Assembly (NCBI GenBank): GCA_963807235.1
Contig: CAWEBF010000002.1
Coordinates: 1 to 64,000 of the forward strand
Source of the DNA: CAWEBF01 sp963807235
GTDB lineage: Bacteria > Acidobacteriota > Vicinamibacteria > Vicinamibacterales > UBA2999
Reading direction: 5' to 3'
Length of the DNA stretch: 64,000 bases
Positions within the stretch are counted from its first letter, which is position 1; each line of letters begins with the position of its first letter. Made by a program: the position numbers and the translations under genes. Under the pieces are notes generated by a model that saw only the letters and a list, made by a program, of their open reading frames with translations, was not told the DNA's origin and ran no database searches. Positions 54,794 through 64,000 of this stretch are shown piece after piece.

Positions 54794-55396
54794 TTAGGAA
54801 GGCTGAGCTTCAGAGTGTGGACGGGCCGGCACGATCGAGATGGCGCCGTTCTGCTCCAGCACCGCGTGCTCTACCTGGTCCGTGCGCGACAAGCCGTGCC
54901 GTTCTCGGGCGGCGGTCAACACATCGTCCATCGATACGCACTCAACGGCCATCTGGTTTCTGCGCGCCGAGCCGTGCACGATGAGCGGCAGCGGCAGCCC
55001 ATCCAGAATCGCGTCCACCATTGGCCACTTCTGCTTGGCCTTCGCGAGTGCGATGTCGATCACGACGAGCGTGGAGACCACCACCAGTCCCGTCGACAGT
55101 CGGTAGTCGTCGCCCACGAGAGCCTGCTGCGTGGCGTCTCCGATGATGAGAATAAGGATGAGGTCGAACGTCGTGACCTGCGCCATCGATCGGTGCCCGG
55201 CCACGCGGAAGACGGCCAGCAGGAACGCGTACACGGCCGCGGCGCGTGCCACCACGAACGGCGTCGAGATGAGGCCCGCCAGCGCCGCGACGATCACGGC
55301 CACGAGCGCGCACACTCCCGCCCTCTGGAAGCGGTGTTCGATAAGTCGCACTCGTTCCGTCGCGAAGTGGCCTTCGAGGTTGGTGTGAGTGGTCAT
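54794..55396 (-). CDS. DUF421 (YetF-type) membrane protein
   Basis: 200 residues from ATG 55396 (MTTHTNLEGHFATERVRLIE). Three helices: CALVAVIVAALAGLISTPFV, AAAVYAFLLAVFRVAGHRSM, QVTTFDLILILIIGDATQQA and LVVVSTLVVIDIALAKAKQK. Then the soluble domain (LPLPLIVHGSARRNQMAVEC, SRTDQVEHAVLEQNGAISIV). Family of unknown function, linked to spores or stress in other bacteria. The start lies 20 bp from a heptamer array. Confidence 0.85.
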   Translation of the reverse strand: MTTHTNLEGHFATERVRLIEHRFQRAGVCALVAVIVAALAGLISTPFVVARAAAVYAFLLAVFRVAGHRSMAQVTTFDLILILIIGDATQQALVGDDYRLSTGLVVVSTLVVIDIALAKAKQKWPMVDAILDGLPLPLIVHGSARRNQMAVECVSMDDVLTAARERHGLSRTDQVEHAVLEQNGAISIVPARPHSEAQPS

Positions 55397-55415
55397 GCCC
55401 CGGCCCGTGCAAGGA

Positions 55416-55450
55416 GGGCTCCAGGCTCCGGGCTCCAGGCTCCGGGCCTG
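55416..55450. repeat. Heptamer array, left arm
   Basis: Five exactly in-phase units: GGGCTCC, AGGCTCC, GGGCTCC, AGGCTCC, GGGCCTG. It begins 20 bp upstream of the DUF421 start codon. Confidence 0.93.
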
Positions 55451-55451
55451 G

Positions 55452-55729
55452 TCTTCGGCTTGCCTCTCCTGATGCGGAGGCATGCGCCCTCGTTGAAGGA
55501 AGCGCACGAAGCAGTACGCGGGACATCTGAGATTCCTCCACGTCGCGCTCGGTTCTGGCTCGAGAACTGCGGTACCTTCGTGGATTTATCCGCCGAGCTC
55601 GGGCTGGCGAGCGGTGGGGACTGGCCGGCAATTCGATCCAAGTGTGGGAGCGTGGTCAGACAGGTCCAGAAGCTTGTTGAGAAGGTCGAGGCGTTGGCCA
55701 ATGCTGAAGCGCGAACGGCTGGTCGATAG
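55452..55729 (+). pseudogene. Decayed S23/IVP-type four-helix-bundle gene
   Basis: In three frames the landmarks of the intact copy recur in order: FGLPLLMRRHA (intact: FGLRAQMRRAA), LVEGSARSSTRD (IVEGSARGTIRD), LRFLHVALGSG (LRFLYVALGSA), ELRYL, VDLSAELGLASG, and IRSKCGSVVRQVQKLVEKVE (IRVRDQCRDVVRQLQALVKR). The first ~30 residues are missing and at least two indels lie between 55530 and 55590. So the gene was once full-length inside the same kind of array pair. Confidence 0.85.
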
Positions 55730-55738
55730 TCCGTTACC

Positions 55739-55773
55739 GGGCCTGGAGCCCGGAGCCTGGAGCCTGGAGCCCC
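55739..55773. repeat. Heptamer array, right arm
   Basis: Five in-phase units, GGGCCTG then GAGCCCG, GAGCCTG twice and GAGCCCC, ending at the stop codon of the TamB gene with no spacer. Confidence 0.93.
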
Positions 55774-58700
55774 TCAGTAACTAAAGAACACAACGAGATC
55801 GATCCCCGCCGTCTCGACCCGCCGCGTGAGCGACCGGTTCGCGGCGTTGCGGCCCTGCGCCACCGACCCTTCGAGCCGCAGGAAATCGCTGATCTGGTAT
55901 TCGAGCTCGAACTCGCTGACGTCCTGCGTGCCGAAGCTCTGCCGGAACTTCGCGAACAGCTTTTCGCCGACCTGACGCCCGATCGCGACTGAGGGGCCGC
56001 TCCGCTCGTCTCCCACCGCGTCCAGTTCCACGAGGTCGAGATCGAGTGCGCGCTCCAACGAGACCGCCAGCGGCGTGACGACGAAGCCGCTGGCCATCCC
56101 CGCGGCGCGTTCGGCCAGGTCGCTCACCTCACCCTGGCCCAGCCGGTTCACCGGCTGGTTGAACACGATCAGCGAAAAGACGTCGGACTCCTCGAGCGGC
56201 GGCTGGCTGGACAAGGTCACCCTCGGGTTGCGCGCCGTGCCGGTCACGTTCACGTGGGCCACGATGCCCGAGATCACGCGCTCGGCCGTGACGTTCAGCG
56301 CCGGGTCAATCGGCTGCTGATTCCCGCGGAACACGATCTGGCCGTCGCGGAGCACCTCGAACCGCCGGCCCTGGAAGTCATAGGTGCCGCGCACGGTATT
56401 CACCGCGCCGACCAGCACGGCATCCTGGCCCGATTCGCGGCGGAAGGTGAAGTCGCCGCCGGCTGTGATGTTCATGTCGCCCAGTGAGACGGAGCTGCCG
56501 GCCGTACGAATATCGCGCCCGCGCAGCACCAGGTTGTCGGGAATCCCCACCGTGAGGTTGAACGCGATGGGTTGTGTCTCCTTCGCGGCCGCTGCCTGGG
56601 CAGCCGTTTGCTCCACCGCGGGCGCCAACGCCGCCGGGATCGCGTCGGGCTTGGACGTGATGACCTGGATGGGCGGCGCCTGATCGAGCCTGGAGGCGAC
56701 TGGATCTGGATCGACGGCATACGCGCTCGAGGTGAACCGGTCCAGCAGGACGTCCACCTCCAATCGTCCCGACCGCACCTGCACCACGCCTTCCACCCTC
56801 GGCGCAAGCACGGTGCCGGACACGTTGAGCGACGAGTCCACCGCCAGCTCGCCCAGCTCGTTGTCCAGCACCTCGAAATCGGTGGCCGTCAGCGTGAGCT
56901 GGATGTCGCGAACGGCACGCTCCTCGAGATGCAGGGTCCCCGTCCCTTCCAGCACATGCTGGTCGTCGTCGAGCATCCGCAGCTGTGCGATGCGCACGTC
57001 GTTGCCGTCCAGGTGCGCCTGCATGGTCACGCCGGTGTAGGGCACCCCAGTGGACGTCACGGTGAACGCCCCTTCCTCGACCGCCACAATCCCCTCGGCG
57101 CGAGGCGAGAGACCGGTGCCTGTCAGGTGCATGTCCACCGTCAAGCGGCCGACCGCATTCGTCAGCTGGTCGGTGGCTGCGGCCAGCACAGCCAGGTCGA
57201 TGCCGGAGCTGGTGACGTCCACCTGCAGCTTCTCGTCGGTCAGCGCGCCGCGCTCGATCGACACCGGTATCAGGCCGTGCATCTCCAGCTGCGAGCCCGG
57301 GCTCTGGATCAGCCGCGCGTCCACGGCTGCGCGGCTCGTGGCGTAGTCCACCTTGGCTTGCAAAGAATCGAAGCGGTATTCGCCCACCAAGCCGTTTGTG
57401 ACAGCGAACTGTCCGGCGATCGTGCGTGCCTCGGAGGTGCCGCCAACCTCCGCCGCGACGTCCAGCATGCCGCCGAGCTGCCGATTGATCAGCAGCAGGT
57501 CGCCGATACCGTCCACGTCCACGCCAATGCCCCGGACCGTCAACAGGCCGGTGGCCTCCTTGCTGAGCGACAGGGTCCCCTGCGCCGCCACGCTCTGCAT
57601 CCCGTTGACCAGCGTGAACCCGTTCGAAAACGTCACCAGGCCGTTGGCGTCGTAGCGCACCATCATCGGGGCGCCTTCGGGCAGGGCCCATCGCCCCGTG
57701 CCCGCCTCGATCGACAGGCGGTTCACGCGCACGTCGCGGTAGTCCGAGAAGAGCATCACCTGGCCCTCGCCGCTCACCGCGCGTCCCGCCTCCCGCGCCT
57801 CCGCTTGAAACTGGACGTCGTCCCCCGCCCTCTGCAGCGCGACCATCAGGGCCGGCACGTTCCGCCCGGCCACGGTGACCAGTGTGGAGTTGGTCTTCAG
57901 CATGCCGGTGAACGCGTTCACGTCGCGGCCGGGGATGCTCCCGTCGAAGGTCCCGTCGATGGTGAGCGCCTGGAAGATGTCGTCCACTTTGACGCTCGAC
58001 GCTTTCAGCGTCGCCGCCATCGTCGGATCGGTGGAGGTGCCCGCCAGCGTGCCCTCGGCTTGCGCCCGGCCCGCCAGCGTCCGCCCGACCAGCGGGCTCA
58101 GGCGCGACAAATCGCCCATCGTGACCGTGTATTTCAGGTTCGACTCGCCGCGTTCCGCCAGCGCCACCGCGCCCATGGCCGTGACGTCCATCTGCGGCCC
58201 CATCGCCTCGAACGACGCCACATCGGCCTGGCTATTGGCGACACGTGCCACGACCCGTCCCTTGGTGATCTCCACCGGGCCGACAAAGGACTCCTGGAAA
58301 TCCAGGCTGCCGCTGGCGTCCACGGCGTCCAGCGTAAAGGGCTGATCCAGGCGCGCAATCGTGCCCATCACGTCGAAGGCCCCGTTGAGGCCCGAGTCCA
58401 GGGTCGTCATCCCCGCCAGCACGGTCGCGTTCACGTTCGAGGCGGTGCCCCGCGCGGAGGTGGTCAGCGTCTGGTTCTCGATGTGCGCCGTCACGTCGGC
58501 GCGCTCGAAGCTGGAATTGAACGCCGTGGACGATTCGAGCGACGCCTTGGCGTCGAGCACCAGCGTGGCGAGCGACGTGCCGCTGCCGTCCACGGTCAGC
58601 TGGCCACTGAGGTCGCTCGCGTACGCATCACGCTGAAGCGACTCAATCTCGAGCACCTGCCCCCAGTGCTCCACGTTCGCGTGGTCGACGCGCCCATCGA

Positions 58701-60193
58701 AGCCGTAGCGGATGACTTCATCCACGTTGGAAAAGCGCCCGCGGCTCCCGCGCCCGATGCCGGTGCCTTCCACCGTGGAGGGGTCGAACACCATCGACGC
58801 GTCGAGCCGTGTGCCTGCCCCCTTCACGTCGTAGGTGCCCGCCAGGTCGCTCTCCAGCCTGGGCAGGGGCAGTTGTCGCGGCATGCGGCGCAGGTCCGCG
58901 TTGGTCAGCTGCCCGGCCAGCTGATAGCGCACGGGTCGAGCCGAGGGGGAGATGGTGCCGCGCGTGGTGGCCGTGGCACCGTACGCGGCCGCGCGCCCGT
59001 CCACGCCCAGCACGCCGCGCGAGAAGCGAACCCGGCTCGATGCCGACTGCCACTCGTAGCCCCAGATGCGCGAGCCGGTGGAGCGCACCTGCGCCGTGCC
59101 GGTCAGGCGATCGAAGGCGAAGCCCGCTCCGTCGAGTGCCAGGTCGATGGTGGCCTCCGCGGTCAGGCGGCTCGCCACGTCGCGGTTCGCCAGTGGCACG
59201 GCCAGGTCCAGGCGCTCGGTGGCCACGTTGCCGCGAAACGTGCGAGTAGGACCGCTGGTGTCCACCAGCACGTTGGCGCGCACGGTGCCCGTGCTTTGAT
59301 CCGAGAGCGTCGTGTCCACGCGCAGGCGGTCCATCGGTCCCGACGCGCTCACAGCGCCCGACACGGTCAGGGGACGTCCGGCCAGACCGGGTACGACGCC
59401 GGAGAACTCCTCGAAGTCCAGCGGCGCCAGCGACAGATTGGACACCATCGTCCCCCTGTCGCCCGGTGCAGCCGGAACATACGAGAAGGAACCGTCCAGC
59501 GCGCTCCGGGGGGTGCGCAGGTGCAGGTCCTGGACGTAGTGGCGGCCCTGGCTCGTCGTCCATCGGCCCGACACCGACGACACCGCGAGGGCCGGATCCT
59601 CGGCCTGGAACGTCGCGCGATCGATGTCGAGGTCGGTCACGCCGGCGGCAAACGTCAACGACAGCTCGCCGTTGAATCCCCTGATACGCGCGGGCCACCG
59701 CACCGCGCCCTCGTTGGTGGCGCGCTCGATCGAGACCGTTCCCTCCCGCACCACCATGCCCGGCATCCGCAGCGCGCGGCCAGGCCCGCCCCGTCGCTCG
59801 GGAAGCCGCAGCAGGCTCGCGATGCGCCAGCGAGTGCCGTCGTGGATCAGGCGCACGCGTGGGCGCGTGACGGTGAGATCGCGGAACAGCAGGTCGTTCC
59901 GCACCAGCTCCCACGATTTGTAGTTGAGCCGCACCTCGTCAACCGCCACGACCTCCTGGCCATCCTGGGTAATCCGCACGTTCTTCAGGTACCGTTCCGG
60001 TGACCAGGTTGCCTTCGATGGCGCCGAGCGACAGCGTGCCGTTGAGGAATCGCGCGGCCTGGTTCTCGGCGACGATGCGGATCCTTTCGCGGAACCAGGA
60101 CGTGTAGCTGACGGCCACGGCCGCGGCGACGAGCATCAGCAGGACAACCACCAGGATGCCCAACGCCTTCGCGAGCCGGATCAGCCAGCGCAT
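55774..60193 (-). CDS. tamB: TamB-like translocation/assembly module protein, frameshifted near start
   Basis: ATG 60193: MRWLIRLAKALGILVVVLLM, a single signal-anchor helix, AENQAARFLNGTLSLGAIEG. After one indel near 60000 an uninterrupted ~1,400 residues follow, of repeated beta-strand rich sequence typical of AsmA/TamB bridge proteins. The DUF490 C-terminal domain includes PIDPALNVTAERVISGIVAH, VNVTGTARNPRVTLSSQPPL, EESDVFSLIVFNQPVNRLGQ and the last strand DLVVFFSY. TamB spans the periplasm and works with TamA in outer-membrane protein or lipid transport. The start is 2 bp after the TamA-like stop, so it forms an operon. Confidence 0.9.
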
Positions 60194-60194
60194 G

Positions 60195-62230
60195 TCAGAA
60201 CGCCTGACCCAGGCTGACGTGCACGCGCCAGAAACGCGATTCGGGCTCGCCTTCGATGATCAGGCCCTCCTGGTGGTTGATTTGACGCGCGAGATCCAGC
60301 CGCAGCGAACCCAGGGCCGTCGAGTAGCGCACGCCGAGGCCCGCGTCGTACAGCAGATTCCTGGCGGACCATCTCCACGCCGTGGCAGTGACGCTGCCGG
60401 CGTCCACGAAGCCCACCAGGCCGATGCCCTTCCACAGCGGCGGCGTGCGCCATTCCGCCGACATCTCGAGCATGGCGTGGCCGCCGATCGGCTCGCCTTC
60501 GGAGTTCAGCGGCGCGACCTCGAATCGGCCCCAGCCGCGGAGGCTGGTGGCGCCGCCCAGGAAGTACCGCTTGAAGAACGGCACGCTGATCTCGTTGATG
60601 CCGAAGCCGTCGATGGTGCCGATGCGGGCGCGCTGCGCCAGCACGCCCAGCCGTCCCACCGGCAGGTAGAACCGCACTTCGGCGGTCGTCTCCGTGTATC
60701 GAAGTCCCCGGGCAGCCAGCCGCCGGCGCGCTCCAGATGGCCGGCGATCGTGTAGCCGCGCTCGCGCTGCAGCAGATCCGCGACCGTGCTGCGGGTGGCG
60801 TCGATGTCGATCGCGCCCAGAATGCCCTTGCCAACGCCGGTTTCCGGATTCAGGCCTTGCGCGATCAGGTCATCGCGCACCAAGGGATCGGCCAGTGCCT
60901 CCGGGGTGACCAGGTATTCCTCGTTCTGGTGGATGAGCGCAAGTGAGACGCTGGAGCTGCCGCCCCTGCCCGTGACCACATCCCGCTCCGAGAGGCGGTA
61001 GGTGAAGGTGCCGCGGCCGCCCTTGGTGTCGAGGTCGAATGCGGGCTCACGGGCGTACCAGGCCTGCGCGGACAGCCGCAGCGACAGCCGCGGCGTGAAG
61101 ACGTACGGCTGGATCAGCTCGGTGCGCAGGCCGCGATCGAGCGACGACCACTTGCCGTGGACCGTGCCTGTCCGGGCGCCGCCGAACAGGTTCAGGTGCT
61201 TCCACTCCGCCTCGCCACGGGCGCGCTCCTCCGACCCGTAGCCCACGCTGGTGCGAATCTGCCGCAGCTTGTTGCTGGTCACGGCCACGTTCACCGGCAC
61301 ACGTCCGTTCACCACCGTCTGGCCCACCAGTTCCACGTCCGCCAGCTGGAACAGCTGCATGTCGTACAGGCGGTTCTCGCTTTCCGTGGTGGCGGCCAGG
61401 CTGAACTTGTCGCCTGTCTTGAACGCCAGGGCGCGCCGGACCACTTCCTCGTCCACGCTCTCGTCGCCCTTCACCGCGATCTCACCGTAAGCGGCGGGAT
61501 CGCCCGGATCGGCTGTCAACGTCACGATCACCGGCGTGCCGATCACCGGGTTCTCTGCAACGTCCACCTGCGGGAACGGGAAGCCCGCGTCCTGCAGCGC
61601 GCGCATCGCCATGCCGTGCGCGGCGCCAATCGACGCGTGGTCCAGCACGGTGCCGGCCTCGAGCGCGATGTTCTTCCGCAGTTTCTCCAGGTCCTCCGGC
61701 GGCAGCGCGTCGAACCCCACGAAGTCGAGCTGCGCGACGAGCCGTGGTGCGCCTTCATCCACCGTGATCGAAAGCGCCACGGCGTCCTGCTGGTCGTTCA
61801 GGTCCGCGGTCACCGCGGTGACGCGCGCGTTGCGATAGCCGTGATCCTGATAGAAGCGCACCACGCGCTTCAGGTCGTCGTCGAACGTGCGGCGGTCGAA
61901 GTACCGCTTGCGGCCCCAGAAGAACCGGCTGCTGACGCGCGTGCCCAGCACGGCCGTGATCTGCTTGGAGGTGAAGGCCTTGGACCCTTCGATCGCGAGC
62001 TTGGTGACTTTGATCAGCTGCGGCTGCCGTGTCCGCGCGTCCGGCTCGGTTGTCTGCGGCCGCGCCACCGAGACCGTCGGTGTCTGCGACACCGTCGGTG
62101 CCTGTGTCACCGGGGGCACAGTCGACGCACCAGTGGGCTCTTGCGCCAAAGCCGGGGCGCTGACACTCAACGCGCTGATGATGAGAAGCAGCCCGGGGAC
62201 GAGGCTCGCGCTCCACCCGAGAAACTGCAT
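60195..62230 (-). CDS. tamA: TamA/Omp85-family outer-membrane protein, frameshifted
   Basis: ATG 62230: signal peptide MQFLGWSASLVPGLLLIISA ending ALAQ, a Thr/Pro-rich linker, then POTRA domains (KVTKLAIEGSKAFTSKQITA, VRFYQDHGYRNARVTAVTAD, APRLVAQLDFVGFDALPPED, VTLTADPGDPAAYGEIAVKG). The Omp85 barrel follows (RTSVGYGSEERARGEAEWKH, YFLGGATSLRGWGRFEVAPL). The end RVHVSLGQAF has the C-terminal Phe used for barrel assembly. One break near 60690 splits the barrel. About 677 residues joined. Partner of the downstream TamB-like protein. Confidence 0.88.
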
Positions 62231-62253
62231 AGAACAGGTAGGTTACACGGATC

Positions 62254-63966
62254 GTGCCAGGGATCGTCCACGCAACTACCCTGCCGGCCGAGTTGGAGGG
62301 TGCCGGCCCGACCTACTTTAGGCATGTAGAGTGCCATCGCCACACGACATCCCATCGGCGCCCCGCAGTTACGAGTGGCACGAGACGTGAAGAGCTAGAT
62401 ACTGAGCCGCCTTCCTTGCGAACTGCACGACGTGTCCTCCTGGGCGTTCTTATCGCCGGCGCCCTTGCCGTGGGAACCGGCTATCTGGTGCTCACCAGCT
62501 CGTGGGCAAGCGAGCGCATCCGCGCCTCGATGGTCACCTACCTGTCCGACAAATTCGACGCCGACGTGGCTATTGCGGAGATGTCGATCGACCTGGTGCC
62601 GCGACTGTCGATCGCAGGCCGCGGGCTCACGTTGACGCGGCGCACCGACACCGCCAGCGGCCCCTTCGTCACGCTCGAACAATTCCACGTGGCCGGCACG
62701 CCGCTGTCGCTCCTGCGCCGCCACGTGGATCTGGTGATGGTGGACGGCTTCGAGGTCCGCGTGAAGCGAGGTGGCCCGAAGAACACATCGGTCGAGCGCG
62801 TCTCGCACCAGGACGTGACGATCGGCGAGGTCACGGTTCGCAACGGCGTGCTGCTGATCCTGCCCAGGAACCCCGAGAAGCTGCCGCTGCAGTTCGATCT
62901 CGAGCAGGTGAAGCTCGAGGACTTCGGCTTCGACCGGCCTTCCACGTATCGCGCCCGGCTGACGAACCCGAAGCCGCGCGGGTACATCGACAGCACCGGC
63001 ACCGTCGGTCCGTGGGACCTCTATGAGCTGAGCCAGACACCAGTGGCGGGCGGCTACACGTTCGACCGAGCCGACATGAGCACCATCAACGGCATCGGCG
63101 GCACGCTGACGTCCACGGGCAAGTTCGAGGGGCACTTGGAGCGTATCCGCGTGGCGGGTGTGACATCCGTCCCCGACTTCCATCTGGAGATGACGAAGCA
63201 GCCCGTACCGTTGGAGGCCAAGTTCCGCGCCACGGTGGACGGCACGAGCGGCGACACCTACCTGGAGGAAGTGCTGGCGACGCTGGGCACATCGAAGATT
63301 CGCGCCACGGGGTCGGTGGCCGGCGCGCCCAAGGTCAAGGGCCGGTCGGTGCTGCTGGACGTGCACATCGACGAAGGGCAGCTTCAGGACGTGCTGCGCC
63401 TGGCCGTGAAAGGTGAACGTCCGCCGCTGCTCGGCAGGCTGGGGCTGCGCAGCGCTTTCGAGCTGCCGCCAGGGGAGGCAGACGTGCCAGAGCGGCTGCG
63501 GCTCAAGGGCACGTTCACCATCACGGGCGGGCAGTTCACGAGCGACACGGTGCAGGACAAGATCGACGGCCTGAGCCGCCGGGGGCGCGGAGAACCCACC
63601 AACACCAACGTCCAGAACGTGCTGTCCACGTTCGGCGGCGCCTTTTCGCTCGGCGACGGTGTGCTGCGGCTGCCGCGGTTTCAGTTCGCCGTCCGGGGAT
63701 CCACGGTGGACCTGAGCGGCACGTATGCGCTCAAGAGCGAGACGATGAACTTCGCCGGCACGCTGGCGCTCGACGCGCCGCTCTCGAAGACCACCACGGG
63801 CTTCAAATCGCTGCTGCTCAAGGCCGTGGATCCGCTGTTCCGTGGGCGCGGCGTGGGCACACTGGTTCCCATCAAGATTGCGGGGAGCGTGGAGAAGCCG
63901 GAGTTCGGAGTAAACGTGGGGCAAGTGTTACGTCGATCGACCGTGCCGCCCAGGCCTGGAGCCTGA
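62254..63966 (+). CDS. AsmA-like/DUF748-type periplasmic bridge protein
   Basis: Start uncertain: a GTG at 62254 opens the frame, but a signal anchor begins only near 62416 (RRVLLGVLIAGALAVGTGYL), so a TTG near 62414 is likely. From the anchor ~515 residues: AsmA-type N-terminus (ASERIRASMVTYLSDKFDAD, VAIAEMSIDLVPRLSIAGRG), repeated beta-strands, and a C-terminal domain with TFTITGGQFTSDTVQDKIDG, LSTFGGAFSLGDGVLRLPRF, FKSLLLKAVDPLFRGRGVGT and VPIKIAGSVEKPEFG. It runs opposite to TamA, sharing the 62231-62253 promoter gap. The last codons lie in a short heptamer array. Confidence 0.8.
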   Translation: MPGIVHATTLPAELEGAGPTYFRHVECHRHTTSHRRPAVTSGTRREELDTEPPSLRTARRVLLGVLIAGALAVGTGYLVLTSSWASERIRASMVTYLSDKFDADVAIAEMSIDLVPRLSIAGRGLTLTRRTDTASGPFVTLEQFHVAGTPLSLLRRHVDLVMVDGFEVRVKRGGPKNTSVERVSHQDVTIGEVTVRNGVLLILPRNPEKLPLQFDLEQVKLEDFGFDRPSTYRARLTNPKPRGYIDSTGTVGPWDLYELSQTPVAGGYTFDRADMSTINGIGGTLTSTGKFEGHLERIRVAGVTSVPDFHLEMTKQPVPLEAKFRATVDGTSGDTYLEEVLATLGTSKIRATGSVAGAPKVKGRSVLLDVHIDEGQLQDVLRLAVKGERPPLLGRLGLRSAFELPPGEADVPERLRLKGTFTITGGQFTSDTVQDKIDGLSRRGRGEPTNTNVQNVLSTFGGAFSLGDGVLRLPRFQFAVRGSTVDLSGTYALKSETMNFAGTLALDAPLSKTTTGFKSLLLKAVDPLFRGRGVGTLVPIKIAGSVEKPEFGVNVGQVLRRSTVPPRPGA

Positions 63967-63972
63967 GGCCCG
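63952..63972. repeat. Short heptamer array at the AsmA gene end
   Basis: Three units (AGGCCTG, GAGCCTG, AGGCCCG) spanning the TGA stop at 63964-63966. The window ends before any partner arm can be seen. Confidence 0.55.
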
Positions 63973-64000
63973 GGAGGCGCCCTTCCGTCAGCGCTGCGAG

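Larger units (their letters stand above)
55416..55773. mobile_element. Second heptamer-armed element, S23 gene decayed
   Basis: Five-unit left array (55416-55450), decayed S23-type gene on the plus strand (55452-55729), five-unit right array (55739-55773). The right array ends exactly before the TCA that forms the TGA stop of the TamB gene (55774-55776). Relative to the gene, both arrays have the same orientation as in the 52395 element. About 358 bp. Confidence 0.8.

Noticed and set aside
52395..55773. Heptamer arrays as CRISPR arrays
   Set aside because: Unit length is 7 bp with no unique spacers, and no cas genes are present.
56572..60003. 1143-codon open frame on the plus strand
   Set aside because: Antisense shadow of the TamB gene, with the same Arg/His/Gln-rich composition.

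Overview
The window is a high-GC Gram-negative chromosome segment. Paired DUF1592-type cytochrome and DUF1552 secreted proteins, many ankyrin and TolB-like secreted proteins, TonB and TamA/TamB envelope genes and an ECF42-type sigma factor point to Acidobacteriota, perhaps Vicinamibacteria (inference from gene content; no 16S rRNA is present). About two dozen conserved genes are each split by single-base frameshifts, many at G/C runs. This looks like an incompletely polished assembly, so most split genes are probably intact in the organism.

Layout. 1-4600 is degraded accessory DNA: a vestige of a DUF1552 gene, frameshifted HEPN and TIR-like (defence-type) genes, and an IS110 transposase with a structured 3' flank. 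4830-13000 carries an ankyrin / DUF1592 / DUF1552 operon, a TolB-like protein and a DUF6152 protein. 13000-30060 holds secreted and envelope genes: an SMP-30-like protein, a protein with eight PASTA-like repeats, a TonB receptor, a second shuffled ankyrin / DUF1552 / DUF1592 set, and a DUF4139 protein. 30477-39805 is one tightly packed operon. 39795-55400 has regulators and stress genes: a SorC-like regulator, a YciI/ECF42 pair, a BON/lmo0937/YtxH cluster, a hybrid kinase, YihY, DUF892, two-component proteins and a sigma54 activator. 55774-63966 is TamB, a TamA/Omp85 protein and an AsmA-like protein. No rRNA, tRNA or CRISPR array was seen.

Two systems stand out. (1) 30477-39805 combines a eukaryote-like conjugation set (FHA-like/RING-like protein, E1, E2, ubiquitin-like protein, JAB peptidase) with a pupylation-like set (Mpa/ARC-like AAA ATPase, Dop-like enzyme, 64-residue Pup/UBact-like tag ending GGQ, PafA-like ligase). 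The genes overlap or nearly touch, which implies coordinated tagging and unfolding. No 20S proteasome genes are in the window.

(2) A dispersed element family made of 7-bp tandem arrays, usually five heptamers (about 35 bp) per arm and often with two inverted arms. They commonly abut a stop codon. At 52395-52907 the arms enclose an S23/IVP-type four-helix-bundle gene (Avd-like fold). At 55416-55773 they enclose a decayed copy of the same gene. Other sites have arms only. Arm sequence varies (AGGCTCC, TTAGTCG, AATTCAC types) while the 7-bp period and the five-copy arm are kept. I know of no described element with this architecture. A separate double-hairpin REP-like repeat occurs three times (21793, 42317, 44447).
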